A stretch of DNA of 64,000 nucleotides, from contig LS997566.1 in NCBI GenBank assembly GCA_000469685.2, positions 14,572,118-14,636,117 on the forward strand, read 5' to 3'. The notes beneath the pieces were generated by a model, which saw only the letters and a list, made by a program, of their open reading frames with translations, was not told the DNA's origin and did not search any database. The position numbers and the translations under genes were made by a program. This DNA comes from Haemonchus contortus. Lineage: Eukaryota > Nematoda > Chromadorea > Rhabditida > Trichostrongylidae. Positions 1-10,300 of this stretch are shown piece after piece; the first letter of the stretch is position 1; each line of letters starts with the position of its first letter.

Positions 1-801
1 CAAAGCATTGAGCGGAGCCAACAAGTGGCTAAAGCGGTGCGGTTCTCTCTCAGAGCGAGCCAGGAAAACAACTTGAGCTCCAGAGAAAGCGGAAACCGCG
101 ATCATGTTCCTTCTAATAATTACAAGAACGAACACCAGCTTCATACCGTAGCATGTTCGTTTTGCAAAAAGCAAGGGCATTTCAAACGGGACTGCTGGAA
201 GGCTAGAAGTGCTCGCGACAAAGAGTGTCCGGCGTTACCATCCTCAACACCAGGCAACTCTGCACCTTTCGACAGACAATCTTCCAGCCGTAATCAAAAA
301 GAGCAAGGCCGTAAAGTCCAGACTTTTACCACCACACTAAATAAGTGGGAATGCGGAGAGATCCAAGTCAAAGTGACTGCACAAAATGAGCTCTTCGGCA
401 AACAGACAGTAGCCAAAGTAAATCTCTTGGGTATGTCTAGAAATGCTTTACTGGACACTGGATCCCAAATCAGTATCCTACCGCTAGAAATGTTGCGAGA
501 AGCGCAAAGAGCAGGATTTGACATCGATGAAGATGTCGAAGAGGTTCCAATTCTTAATCAGAGAACAATTTATGACGCATCAGGAAACCCAATGGAGTTC
601 AAAGGTGCGATTCGTCTTACAATAAAGACCAAGAATGTAAAACCACAAAGAGTGGCTATGTTTGTGAGGAAATCAAATGATAACATGATAACTCTCGGAA
701 CCAATGTTCTGGAAAAATTGAACTTAGTGCTGAAAGAACAAAACGACACAGGGGAACAGAAGAACCCTAAAGGAAGAGGTCGAAACCAGCAAAGCTTCTG
801 A
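1..801 (+). CDS. gag nucleocapsid and aspartic protease of LTR retroelement, partial
   Basis: The frame is open from the first base, so the true start is upstream. A retroviral-type zinc knuckle (C-X2-C-X4-H-X4-C; CSFCKKQGHFKRDC) is encoded at 154-195 and would bind element RNA. A protease active-site motif LLDTGSQ is encoded around 448-468; aspartate at 454-456 is the presumed catalytic residue of a homodimeric retropepsin, followed by a beta-rich stretch typical of the fold. The frame stops at 799-801. A neighbouring frame continues the protein-like sequence briefly and a third opens at 771, so small frameshifts mark the decayed junction. No reverse transcriptase follows. Confidence 0.8.
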   Translation, partial: QSIERSQQVAKAVRFSLRASQENNLSSRESGNRDHVPSNNYKNEHQLHTVACSFCKKQGHFKRDCWKARSARDKECPALPSSTPGNSAPFDRQSSSRNQKEQGRKVQTFTTTLNKWECGEIQVKVTAQNELFGKQTVAKVNLLGMSRNALLDTGSQISILPLEMLREAQRAGFDIDEDVEEVPILNQRTIYDASGNPMEFKGAIRLTIKTKNVKPQRVAMFVRKSNDNMITLGTNVLEKLNLVLKEQNDTGEQKNPKGRGRNQQSF

Positions 802-1757
802 GGCAAAACAGGAAGCTTAACAGGCACAATTCCGAAACGCAACGAGCTGTAGTAGTACGACGAGCTGTAGTGAGCCGTAGCAGTGAGCAGAACGACCAGA
901 GGCGACCTTTCGCCGTAGGGGAGAGAGTATACATGCGGATCCCCATGGAAAAAGCCTCGTCCACCCATCCTAAACTAGTAAATAAGCGGAATGGACCACC
1001 CAGGGCCATTGACGTCAGCGACAACAGCGCACTGGTCACCCCTGAAGCGGGTAACGTTGAGCCGCTAAAAGTGCATTCTAGCCTACTTAGGAAGCTGCCG
1101 GTAGGCATAGATAATGAACCAGTGCAAACTGTCAGACAGGGAAGAAAAAGGGGCAGACCCAAAAAGAGTAGAGGTAATCACTCTGAAACGGCGTGTTTCA
1201 GAGTCGACGTTGGGCCTTCGCAGGAAGATCCACCGCTTCTGTTTGATCCGTGCACGTGTAAGATCTTCCGCACCAAGGCTAAAACTGCCCTGCCCAGTCT
1301 ACGTTCCGAAGTCGTTGAGGAGCTTACAGGAACCGCTGGAGGATTCAATGCACGCGTAGTCGATGCGTATGGAACTATCGACACGACGGTGCCATTGGGA
1401 CACCCTGCTTCGAGCCTCGAAATCAGCCCAAGACGTGATGATGACAGATTTCATTCACGGCAGCGTGCAGAGTTCCTGAAGCAAGTCAGAAAATTCGCCA
1501 TGCGCACGCTATCACAACCAGTATTTTTTCCAGCCAAGCGAGACAAGAGAGATGATGCCGCCGACACCAACGCCACTTCAACCAAGCCCAAGAACGAGCC
1601 GCTGAAGAAGAAGCCGAAGATTGTCAAGCCGCATGTGATGTATGTACGAGACGCCAAAGCCGAACGCAACCACCACGCGCACCTCATGAAGCAGAAAAAG
1701 GACAACAAGGCAAATGTAAGCCGTCGGAGCCTGGCTTCCCCACGGAGGGGCGTGTAG
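771..1757 (+). CDS. integrase C-terminal (GPY/F-like) domain and basic tail of LTR retroelement
   Basis: This frame is open from 771 to the stop at 1755-1757. From about 900 to 1110 it encodes a module with the motif FAVGERVYMRIP, then a KLVNKRNGPPR segment and a VHSSLLRKLP ending, which matches the order of the GPY/F module in Ty3/gypsy integrases, where it contacts DNA. An AT-hook-like run RKRGRPKK follows, then a lysine-rich tail (KKKPKIVKPH). No DDE integrase core precedes it. The stop codon lies inside the first bases of the LTR. Overlap with the protease frame at 771-801 marks the deletion and frameshift junction. Confidence 0.7.
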   Translation, partial: RKRSKPAKLLRQNRKLNRHNSETQRAVVVRRAVVSRSSEQNDQRRPFAVGERVYMRIPMEKASSTHPKLVNKRNGPPRAIDVSDNSALVTPEAGNVEPLKVHSSLLRKLPVGIDNEPVQTVRQGRKRGRPKKSRGNHSETACFRVDVGPSQEDPPLLFDPCTCKIFRTKAKTALPSLRSEVVEELTGTAGGFNARVVDAYGTIDTTVPLGHPASSLEISPRRDDDRFHSRQRAEFLKQVRKFAMRTLSQPVFFPAKRDKRDDAADTNATSTKPKNEPLKKKPKIVKPHVMYVRDAKAERNHHAHLMKQKKDNKANVSRRSLASPRRGV

Positions 1758-2012
1758 AGTACGGATGGACCTCCTTGACGTTCCAATTGGTCAACGTACT
1801 AATGTGATCTACTGAGTTCTATCGACGTATTGACTGGCGCGGCCACCCCTATATAAGGGCGCACCGTCGCCATTGTGGGTGCATTATTGTTGTTCTTTTC
1901 TTTTGGACTGTTATCAGTGTTCTGTTGTTTCTTTATAAATCGCTTTCCTTTTGCTCGCCGGACGCATCTGACCGGTTCAACCGAACCCAGACAAGGTGAG
2001 GTAGAACCCACA
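1753..2012 (+). repeat. 3' LTR of the retroelement
   Basis: The segment starts TGTAGAG directly after a G-rich tract (cacggaggggcg) that can serve as polypurine tract, and ends near a CCCACA. It contains a TATA box at 1850-1857. Ends are approximate because the 5' LTR needed for comparison is outside the window; an end at the CAGACA near 1992 is possible. Confidence 0.6.
1850..1857 (+). promoter_or_regulatory. TATA box in LTR
   Basis: The sequence cctatataagggc lies about 100 bases into the LTR, the expected place for the core promoter that starts element RNA in the R region. Confidence 0.5.
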
Positions 2013-2202
2013 AGCGTACTAACGACCTTATGGACAGAATGCAGGTATGTGGAGCTAATTTTAGCAGCTTCGCTATTCCTCCGACTGAACGAAGGTCAGG
2101 GTATACAGAGGAGGAATGTGAATTAAAAACAGAATATGCAGCTCAGGGAGAGAACGGCTCTATAACTCGAGTGCCAATCAAAGATCGGCAGCAAACGACA
2201 TA

Positions 2203-2710
2203 CAGTAGCGCTCAAAAGTATTCGGCCAACTTTAACTTCCCGTAACTTTTTTCCCAGTGGAGCAAATTACATGAAATTCTGATATGTTTAGCTGAAGCGT
2301 ATTGTACATTGTCCAACACTACTTGACTGCAAAACAGCCATGGCCACATACTAATGGGGAGGCATTTGTAGACTGCGCTGAAAGCAAGTTTGTGGCGTCT
2401 GCAGCTATTCCGACCTTATGTACGTCTTTCTTCTCTTCTGGGTTTGATATTTGTGCTCGTACATTTAAGACATGGCAAAAAGGAAAGGACTCCTAGAAGG
2501 ACCACCAATCGTATTTCCAGTTGATTTTTTGTTCAAGCCCTTTTGGATATCTGGAACATGATCAGATTGCAGGTTGATAGTGGTAAATATCCACACTACA
2601 CCAATGCTACACATATTGAAATTTCGCTTGATTAGATTCAGTAGGAAAGAAGTTACGACTGAAAATTATGACTGAGGAAGCATTTCGCCGAATACTTTTG
2701 AGCGCTACTG
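2203..2710. mobile_element. MITE, Tc1/mariner-type, with 24-26 bp terminal inverted repeats
   Basis: The left end cagtagcgctcaaaagtat (from 2203) is repeated in inverted form at 2689-2710, and the pairing extends to a ggc/gcc step. Both ends are flanked by TA (2201-2202 and 2711-2712), the target duplication of Tc1/mariner transposases. No transposase is encoded in the 508 bp, so it is non-autonomous. Confidence 0.85.
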
Positions 2711-2712
2711 TA

Positions 2713-3650
2713 TATATTGTGAACGGTTGGTGCACAGAATGTCAAAGATAGATCTTCATTGATGGCTTTCACGAGTGCGGAGAAGGTACCTTACCCTTCT
2801 AAAAGAAGGGAAAAGATCCTACGCGTCACTTCCGAAGTTAGATACACGACGGCTGCAAAACTAGAACGGTGACAAAGGAGTCTGTTCGAATCGGAGCATT
2901 ACGTGACATTGCATTATTTTTTTGGAAGAAACTTTGATGGTTTCCAAGCGGGCCTTAATGAGTCTCGTAAGAGTGTTTTGCGTAGGCACTGAAGGTTGTC
3001 AGAGAAGGGGTTGAGCCGTATCTTCTAAGTCACAAGCGTCTGAAGCTTTGTCAAGCTTTCGTACGAATCGGGTTCACGGCCTAGTGCGCAATGATGAAGA
3101 CAATTACGCTACGCCTCATATTTTAAGGAACAATTCTCCAGTCTCAAATACGGGGTGCAGCAAGCGAAGCGTTCTCGGCTCGGTCAGTCCGATGATCTTC
3201 CTAGTTTGTATCGCCAGATCTTCGATACAGCTTCTGATGATTGTGAGTGTATCTCCTTTTGCGCCGTTTGCTTTCGCCCTGCTCAGGTTCAGAGAATGAG
3301 GCCCATTTGCATCGCTGTTTATGGTCACCCAAGAGTAGCTCGCCAAGCTCCAACATGAAGTCTGGGTTGACTCCCGGAAGGTAATCAGGCTATCCCCGAG
3401 TGGCCGAAGAGCTTGATTTTGGAGGCAGCCCGAATCGCCTCCCAGATACTTCCCATTCACTCGCACGCAAGCTTTATAGTGCTTTGCTTTAGTTTCAGCT
3501 GGATCGGCTCCGAACATCCTATGAATTCGTTTGTACGTTCAGTCATGTTGTTATTCGTGTCGTTCGCCCGGCTCACGCTACACTTCTCTTTTGTGAAGGA
3601 GTAGGAATGCAATACTATCGTCAGTCACTCCACTTTCTTTTCCGGCTTAT
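2713..3650. other. no supported gene
   Basis: Open frames occur on both strands (the longest is 3116-3517 minus, 133 codons) but none has a recognisable domain or matching splice signals. It may include a decayed 5' part of the LINE that follows. Confidence 0.4.
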
Positions 3651-3654
3651 TTTA

Positions 3655-4545
3655 ATGAGACTCTTGAGCTGATAAGCCAGCGTGGTATCGCACGAGCTGC
3701 AGGCAATCATCAGGAACTGTTCGAGCTTGCGAAGCTACGCAGAGAAGCGATAACGGAAGTTTCGAAAAAACGTACAGCAGCGGTTATGGATAAAGCCGGC
3801 AAGGCCAGCAGGAGCATTCGCAAAAAACGGCGGAGCTTCGCCAATTACGAGGGCAAGATGAGTTTCCGTTGTCTTTCTGTCGAGGCATCTCGATGGGCAA
3901 TGGTGAAAATCATCCACAACTTTTACTCGAATCTTTCCGACAGCCACGCCTACTTGCCTACCTAAAATCCGAGGAAAAATGGAAATATCGCGACTTCGGT
4001 TCGCGGCACTCTAGTCATCCCTAACAAGATTGACAGAATATCACATGAAGGACAGGCTTGCGAGCGAGCAGAGTTCCGAAGAGGGTTCAGTACAATCGGT
4101 TGCATCCACACTCTTGCAAGACTCATTGAAGTATTGCGAGAATACAGATGGCGTTATGTCTGACGTTCATCGATATGAACAAAGGCTTTTATAACGTTGG
4201 CATAAAACCGGTAATTGAAACCTTAGGCAACGAGGGTGCTTCTAGTAAATACATAAGGATGTCTCGTGAGTTCTACGACATCTTCGCGACCAGAGTTTCG
4301 CTATTCTATAAGGAGCCTTTGTCAACGTGAGCAAGGAATCAGGGCGATACCGTTTCCCCAAATTTTCAGTACTCACTCCAGAACATCGTCCATCATTTGG
4401 AATGTGATGGCATGGCAGTTTAGGTCAACGGTCGCCACTTACATAATCTCCGCTTTGCAGACGACATCGTCCTTATTCACCGAACATCGAACACGAGGTA
4501 GAAGAATGCTGGCCGAAATGGACACTCGAATAAGTAGTTGTTAGA
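3655..4545 (+). pseudogene. RTE-type LINE reverse transcriptase, decayed
   Basis: Plus-strand frames read as the linker and reverse transcriptase of RTE-clade non-LTR retrotransposons, by family resemblance recalled rather than computed. A basic linker (KASRSIRKKRRSFANYEG) precedes a palm-domain segment with FRRGFSTIG and LTFIDMNKGFYNV, where ID corresponds to the first catalytic aspartate block. Further on, an FADD-like site is recognisable only in another frame near 4450-4470 (LCRRHR versus expected FADD). Stops and at least three frame changes break it. A stretch between the linker and the palm appears deleted near 3970-4020. Confidence 0.7.
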
Positions 4546-5714
4546 ATTTTGGTAGCGCAGAGTATGAAGTAAGATGACCTGTTATTCGATGGAGTATTTT
4601 TTCTCTTTCCCAGCTCTTTCATAGACAAGCTGCCATTGATGAACACCTCGTTCTTCAGTGGAGAGTTCAAGTTATGGTTGCTATGTCAAACACCAGGAGC
4701 AGTCGATGACTGCCAAACGTTATCAAATTCATTTATTTACACAATAGTGATTATTGGTTAGCTTGTTCATTCAGCACAATAGATATGTTCGGAGCAGATC
4801 TAGAAGCAATATCTGTGTTTCTCTGTGAAGGAAACAACAAGCTGGTTGTTATGGAGAGATCAGTATGAAAACCCAGAGACTTCTTTCCTGACCCGCGACT
4901 TTTCCGAATCGTTGCAAATTGAATTGCATTGACCACAGTTCACTCATTATATCTAACGACAAAGATCCTAACGTAAACGGAAGCTCGAGAGGAAGCGCGA
5001 TTTCACCTTGAAAGGATATGCGAAAGATACTGAATAATATAGCAGGCATGACATATGACACATAGCGATAATAAAAAGGACCAATACTTGTGATCTGTTC
5101 ATATACACTTGTTACATTAGACACACAAAAAGTGAACATTGAGACAGACAAATATCTTTTCGTATGAATCTATCTGAGTGGTCATGCTGAATGCTATTGC
5201 GACTCGAACCTGATCAGTCGCCGTCGTGAATTCGCTCGTTGTGCGGTTTCTGAAAAATTGAGTTCTCAGATTAGGTTCTCATTCTCGATTTATAGCAGAC
5301 ACGGGCTATCCTGATCCCAGTTCTACGTAAGCTGGTAACTTATGCAACAAGAAAGAATTTATAAGGGGCTTATGAAATATGGCGTCTCCTGATATTGTGC
5401 AATATAAGCTTTGGATGTAGCAGACATGGGTGAGTGGATAAGTCGGTGTAACTGCATGTTCCACTTATTGGAATCTGGGGTGACCGCAGCTCTCAGACAT
5501 CGACGGAAGGTACCAAGCTCTGACTACCTCCCTCTTCTGGATTCCTCTTGTTTCGTCATCTAAGTATTTATTTCAGGAGTTGACTATAACGCCCTTGAAA
5601 GCAAGGAAGCAATGTGTTAGCCTATTGAATTGTTTCAAAGTTATGTGAGCATCGTGATCATCGATCATCGTTTCCACGCTATCTAAGACACTACGCGGTC
5701 TGCTAGTGATACCT
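4546..5714. other. no supported gene
   Basis: A minus-strand frame at 4849-5151 contains a hydrophobic GPFYYRYVSYVMPAIL run that vaguely recalls nematode chemoreceptors and has a possible donor, but without adjoining exons it is not called. Confidence 0.3.
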
Positions 5715-6047
5715 TCAAGGTGCCAGTATAATAGATACCTTCCATCGTTGAAATGGTGTAATGAAGGTGTTATTTGAGGAGTTTGATAAAATTTCATCTG
5801 ATGTTTTTAAAAACGACTCACCGGCACCGTCATTGTAGCTAACATCTGAAGGTGTTAGTAACTTAGGGTCTCGAGGGGGCGCATCTGTGTCCACCGTGAT
5901 TCCACGCATAAGCCTTTTTCGCGGTGGTCTTCGAGTTGTAGCATTTCGGGCTGGAACATTGTTTTCCAGAAGATTTTGTTTTGCCCTCAGTTTTGAACAA
6001 TCTTCGAAGGCAAAAGCGATGAAGTGAAGCCAACTTATGGTCTTCAT
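5715..6047 (-). CDS. candidate C-terminal tail exon of the neuropeptide receptor
   Basis: The minus-strand frame ends at a TGA (5715-5717) and is rich in Ser, Thr, Asn and Arg, with a basic patch (RRPPRKRLMRG) and an acidic, Ser-rich end, as expected of a GPCR cytoplasmic tail. It lies downstream of the TM7 exon on the same strand. A good donor (G|GTGAGT) at 5821-5816 would allow an alternative shorter version. No strong acceptor was found at its 5' side, so its link to the receptor is unproven. Its first codons could instead be a start (MKTISWLHFIAFAF) of a separate secreted product. Confidence 0.35.
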   Translation of the reverse strand: MKTISWLHFIAFAFEDCSKLRAKQNLLENNVPARNATTRRPPRKRLMRGITVDTDAPPRDPKLLTPSDVSYNDGAGESFLKTSDEILSNSSNNTFITPFQRWKVSIILAP

Positions 6048-7376
6048 AGCAGAAAGAATTCACCAGTATTTCTCAATAAACAGGCTTATCACAATATTTT
6101 TCTGAGCGAATAGAAATGATTTCAAGTTGAATGCTCTGTTCAAGATTCCAGGGACTGATAGCATGACCGAGTTTCGGGATTTCTATCCTCTCGAAGATGT
6201 TTCTAAATTTGGAAAGAGCTACGCTGCCGTTGACTGCTCCTTGCTTAAGAGATGGAGATTGAGGTTTGTCTTAGTTCTACTCAGACTCCCTTCAGCTATC
6301 CCAGGACATGCTTGACGGTAGGAATTGTTCCCCTGATCACTTGGCATTATTTGACAGCTTTTCTGCAGAACACTTTTGGGAAGGAATGATTTTGGGTAGT
6401 AATTTTTCCAAACATGAGACGAATTCTTAGTCTATTCATGAACCACATGGACATATTAGGTTGAATATGTCTCCCCGACCTCCAAAGAGCACAGGTGTCA
6501 AGAAGAAATACATACTGCAAAGTTGTTAACATGGAAAAAAGTTTTGTTGTCACTCCGGCAAAGGAAAATAAGATGGTATACACGGGTCAGTACATTTCTG
6601 AGCCACCATGCACTATGGATCAAAAAGATCGGTGCTCAAAATTTGCTTAAGCTGGCTGATATTTTTTGTTTTCCCTCTAAATAAAATGCCATATCAGTAA
6701 AGGTCCTTGTGAGACCATCTCAACTTAAGAAAAGAATGAAGAGGTCGAAGATGATCCTTGCGAACCTGTATCTACCCAAATAGAAGATTATGCTGTGTGA
6801 ACATAGTTCATCGAACGTTTCTGGAAAGAGTAACGTATCTATCCGAACTGACCTTCAGCTTCGTCGGGCAAAAACGACAATTCCAGTGCTCTCTGTGCCA
6901 CGATAGCTGTTGTGATGGCGACACCATTAATCTAAAAACGATAATAAAAGCTAGGCGTAGTTTCGTCGCATTTTCATCTGAGCAATGCTCATCAGAATAG
7001 ATGCAGCACAATTGCATTTGTTCATTTTCCTAAATTTCCTGGGCGAATATATTCCAAAAATACATTCAACACTCCGTTCTCGAAAAAGGAAACCTAACAG
7101 AAGAGATTGCCCGAAAAAATCGGATGGATTATCATCCTCTTAACTTTTCCCGACAACGAGATCTCCCTTGAGTGTACTCGGCACACAGCTAGCTCACTCA
7201 ACGGACTTGGGTGTGAGGCAAAACCAGATGGTACAACCTCCAAGTACGCTCCAAAAAGAACTTTGGAAAGAACCCGAGGACGAAATCATGACGAAGTGAG
7301 TAGTTTCACAATTCAAAAGAGAAAGTAGCACAACAAGTGAACTGTTCGAAGGAAAAAGTTTTAAGATCAAACTGAC

Positions 7377-10300
7377 CTTCTTTCTCACTTCCAGTCCCAG
7401 CCAATGTTTAACAATCGATCGGTATTTTGAACTGAAAATGAGGTAGACGAAGGCCGACGACGAGGAATTCAGCGATATAAGAATATTGCTGAGCTCCACG
7501 GAGAAGTCGAACACGTCTTGATTCTGATCAGAAGTCTCCGTTTGGTTCACCTATAAGAAGTACTTTGGTTTCATCGGTCGAACGATTGTAGTTCTCATAC
7601 CAGTTTTATTTTTCAAAAGGTAGGCAAAGAACCCAAAGGAATAGTATCCATCCTTAGCTTCTTGGTCATACATACTAATGATGGCTTTTTTTTTGAGAGA
7701 GGCTAAATTTATAGCGGGATCCCACGACGTATTGTCCATACAGGTTCCTGCATGGTTTGTTTTTAGCCATCTCGTTTTCTCATGGGCGAAAGTGCATGCC
7801 TTGGACTGGGCGGGCTCCCAATTTTGGTGAAAAGTTCAAACTCACGTATTTGCCTGGAGCGATCTGCGTCGCGTTGTTGGCATTATGGGAACTGGCATCA
7901 CGTACAATTTCATAGATATTATTACAAAATGCCAGGCAGTTGCAGCAGAGGAATATACCGACGATGGCGAGCAACATCATAGTGACACTGCGATCCCGCA
8001 CAGAACCACCTCTCGACAGACCGGGTGCTTTTAGTGGACTGTAATCACATCGGTATACAATATGGTTGCATATTTACGAAATTGCCTCTGATAAAACACT
8101 TGATTCTTGTGCGGCTTGTTTCTCTTGATTCGTTCGTGAATTCCTAGCCGATTCCCATTAGGTTTAAGGTCTAGCAGCTACCCCTTTTCCGTCAGTCACT
8201 GCTCCTCAATTCAGTTCAGTACTACGCTCCTATCAAGGAGTACCATTGCTAATAATCTTTTTCCCTCAACCCATTATAAAGATATTTTGATTATAAGCAA
8301 CCCAATCATGAAACTTGACTCGTTGCCGAGGCAGTTAATCTAGTATGTGAATATGAACTCAGAAATTTTTTTCTACGACCATAAAGCTATAAGAATAGTC
8401 TTCGGACGATCTCCTCTGAGGGATGCGCCTCCGCAATCGACCCCAATTCGAATCGTAGTGACATTTTGTGTGCTAATCTTGCCTCTACAATGGACCGTGG
8501 ATCCATACCGTGGACCGTATCAATACCGTGGACAGCCGACATACAAAGCAGTGCTTTTTTGCCAGTAACCCAATCATGTAGGGATGGCAATTTTGCAAGC
8601 CTAGAGGAGTATTGATTCGGGATTCGATCCCGGGTATATCACCTCTGCTCCGATAGTTATAATAGAGAATGGTCTCATGAATGACGTATGTATGAAAAAA
8701 CAACTTTGTCACAAAAAACTGTCACAAAATTGATCAGTCGGGAAACTTAGTAGTCTAGAAGCCCTGACTGTATGAATAAGGCACAAATCATATACAAATA
8801 GGTGGAAAATTCGAAATGTGAAGACTTACTTCAAGGTTAGCCGTCCGAATTTGCCAAAAAGTTCGGAGTACTTGGCATTCTTCAGGAGACGGAAGTTTTT
8901 GATCATTCGTCTGAAATACACCTTATTTTGGGGCATTATGTGTTTCAATAAGCTCTTTTTAAGGGCACGTGAGTCTAATATAAATTGATGATCAAGGTAT
9001 GATTTGTAAACCTGAAAAAGTTAGACTAATAGCTAATTGAAAAACGATACCAGCCAATGCTTGTAACGGTTCAGACTGCAGGAAAAGGTATCTAAATCTG
9101 AGGATATGAGTTTAACCGAGGTGCTGAACAGATAGGAGAACCGAGGCTACGATCTTCTAAGCCTACATGTTTCAATAGTGACAGTAAAGTTGATGGTCGG
9201 GAGTCTTTTACAAAGTGACCCTAACGCAGGAAGCTAACCCATCCCACCCACTCGAAAAAGACCGGATTTAGTTAAGTGAAAAAATTATACGGTCAAACAT
9301 TGCATTTCGAAGAATTATACTGTCAGTCAGCTTAAGTTGAAGGCATATTTTTTTGACAGCTCCCTACGAAATATTACCCCAATCGTTCGGTCCTTCGAGA
9401 ATGTTTCGTTCAATGGGCGATGAGGGCACGTACTCTAGTAGTTATGGAATATGCTCACGATTGAGTATTTTTGGCTGACGAAGGCATTCGATTCCGCATC
9501 CGAGTGCTCTGCTTCAGAGCGACAATGATCCGCGAATTGACACTGATCAACGTGATGAACGGAATGACGAACATCACCAATGTGTAGAGTATACATTTGG
9601 TCACAATATTGTAGGTCTCATCAGATTTCAATGGAGTCAGAGTGATACTTCTGAAAAAGTGATTTTTTGACTAAGGAGTTGATTTTCTCTACAGTTACGT
9701 CACACTACTGAGGTAAGGGAAAGGGCCAGTACTAGCAGTATTGCGGATGTATTAGGTAGAGTACAGAGGTGTATTAGCGGTGAAAAGGAAAGCGAAATTG
9801 ATGAATAATTTCGGCGAGAATTGTGAGATGAGTATACCGAGAAAATGGCAATGTTATCAGAGAAATTATGAGTTATCCCGTTAACAGTACTGAACTAATC
9901 CTCTTGAAGGCACAGTTCACGATAAAAATGGCTTCTGGAATTCCCCCACCCCCCCCCCCCACCCCACAAGATGATTTTGACGCCCTCATTAATACCATTT
10001 TTGGCACTATTAGGTCGGAAAACGGCCTAGTTAGGGAGTTATAAAGCCTCAAAGATTGGCCCGTGTGTATCTTCGGACGAGTTTCACCGGCATTGTAGAG
10101 GCTGCACCGATCATAAAGGAATAAGTGTAGGAAGTTTAAACAATTTGTCATGACCCATAGCGACAGTGAAAGACAGTTCTGTACAGTTCTGGCTTGATGT
10201 AGTCAGCTCTTTGTGCAATTGCAATAACTGAAATCTCGTCCGAATACCCCTTCTACGTCATTTCCGTCACGGCAATCTCGTCCAACCTCTATTTTCCCTG

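Larger units (their letters stand above)
1..2012 (+). mobile_element. LTR retroelement remnant (Ty3/gypsy-like), 5' end outside window
   Basis: In order the sequence shows a gag-type CCHC zinc knuckle, a retropepsin-like aspartic protease, the C-terminal part of an integrase, a purine-rich tract just before 1753, and a 3' LTR-like segment. Reverse transcriptase, RNase H and the integrase catalytic core, normally about 3 kb between protease and integrase tail, are absent, so this copy is internally deleted. The integrase tail resembles the GPY/F module of Ty3/gypsy elements; a BEL/Pao origin is less likely but not excluded. The 5' LTR and 5' gag lie before the window. Confidence 0.8.

Noticed and set aside
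3116..3517. 133-codon minus-strand ORF
   Set aside because: No domain, no supporting splice sites and no start context; overlapping plus frames are equally open.
4849..5151. Chemoreceptor fragment
   Set aside because: Only one hydrophobic stretch, no adjoining exon.
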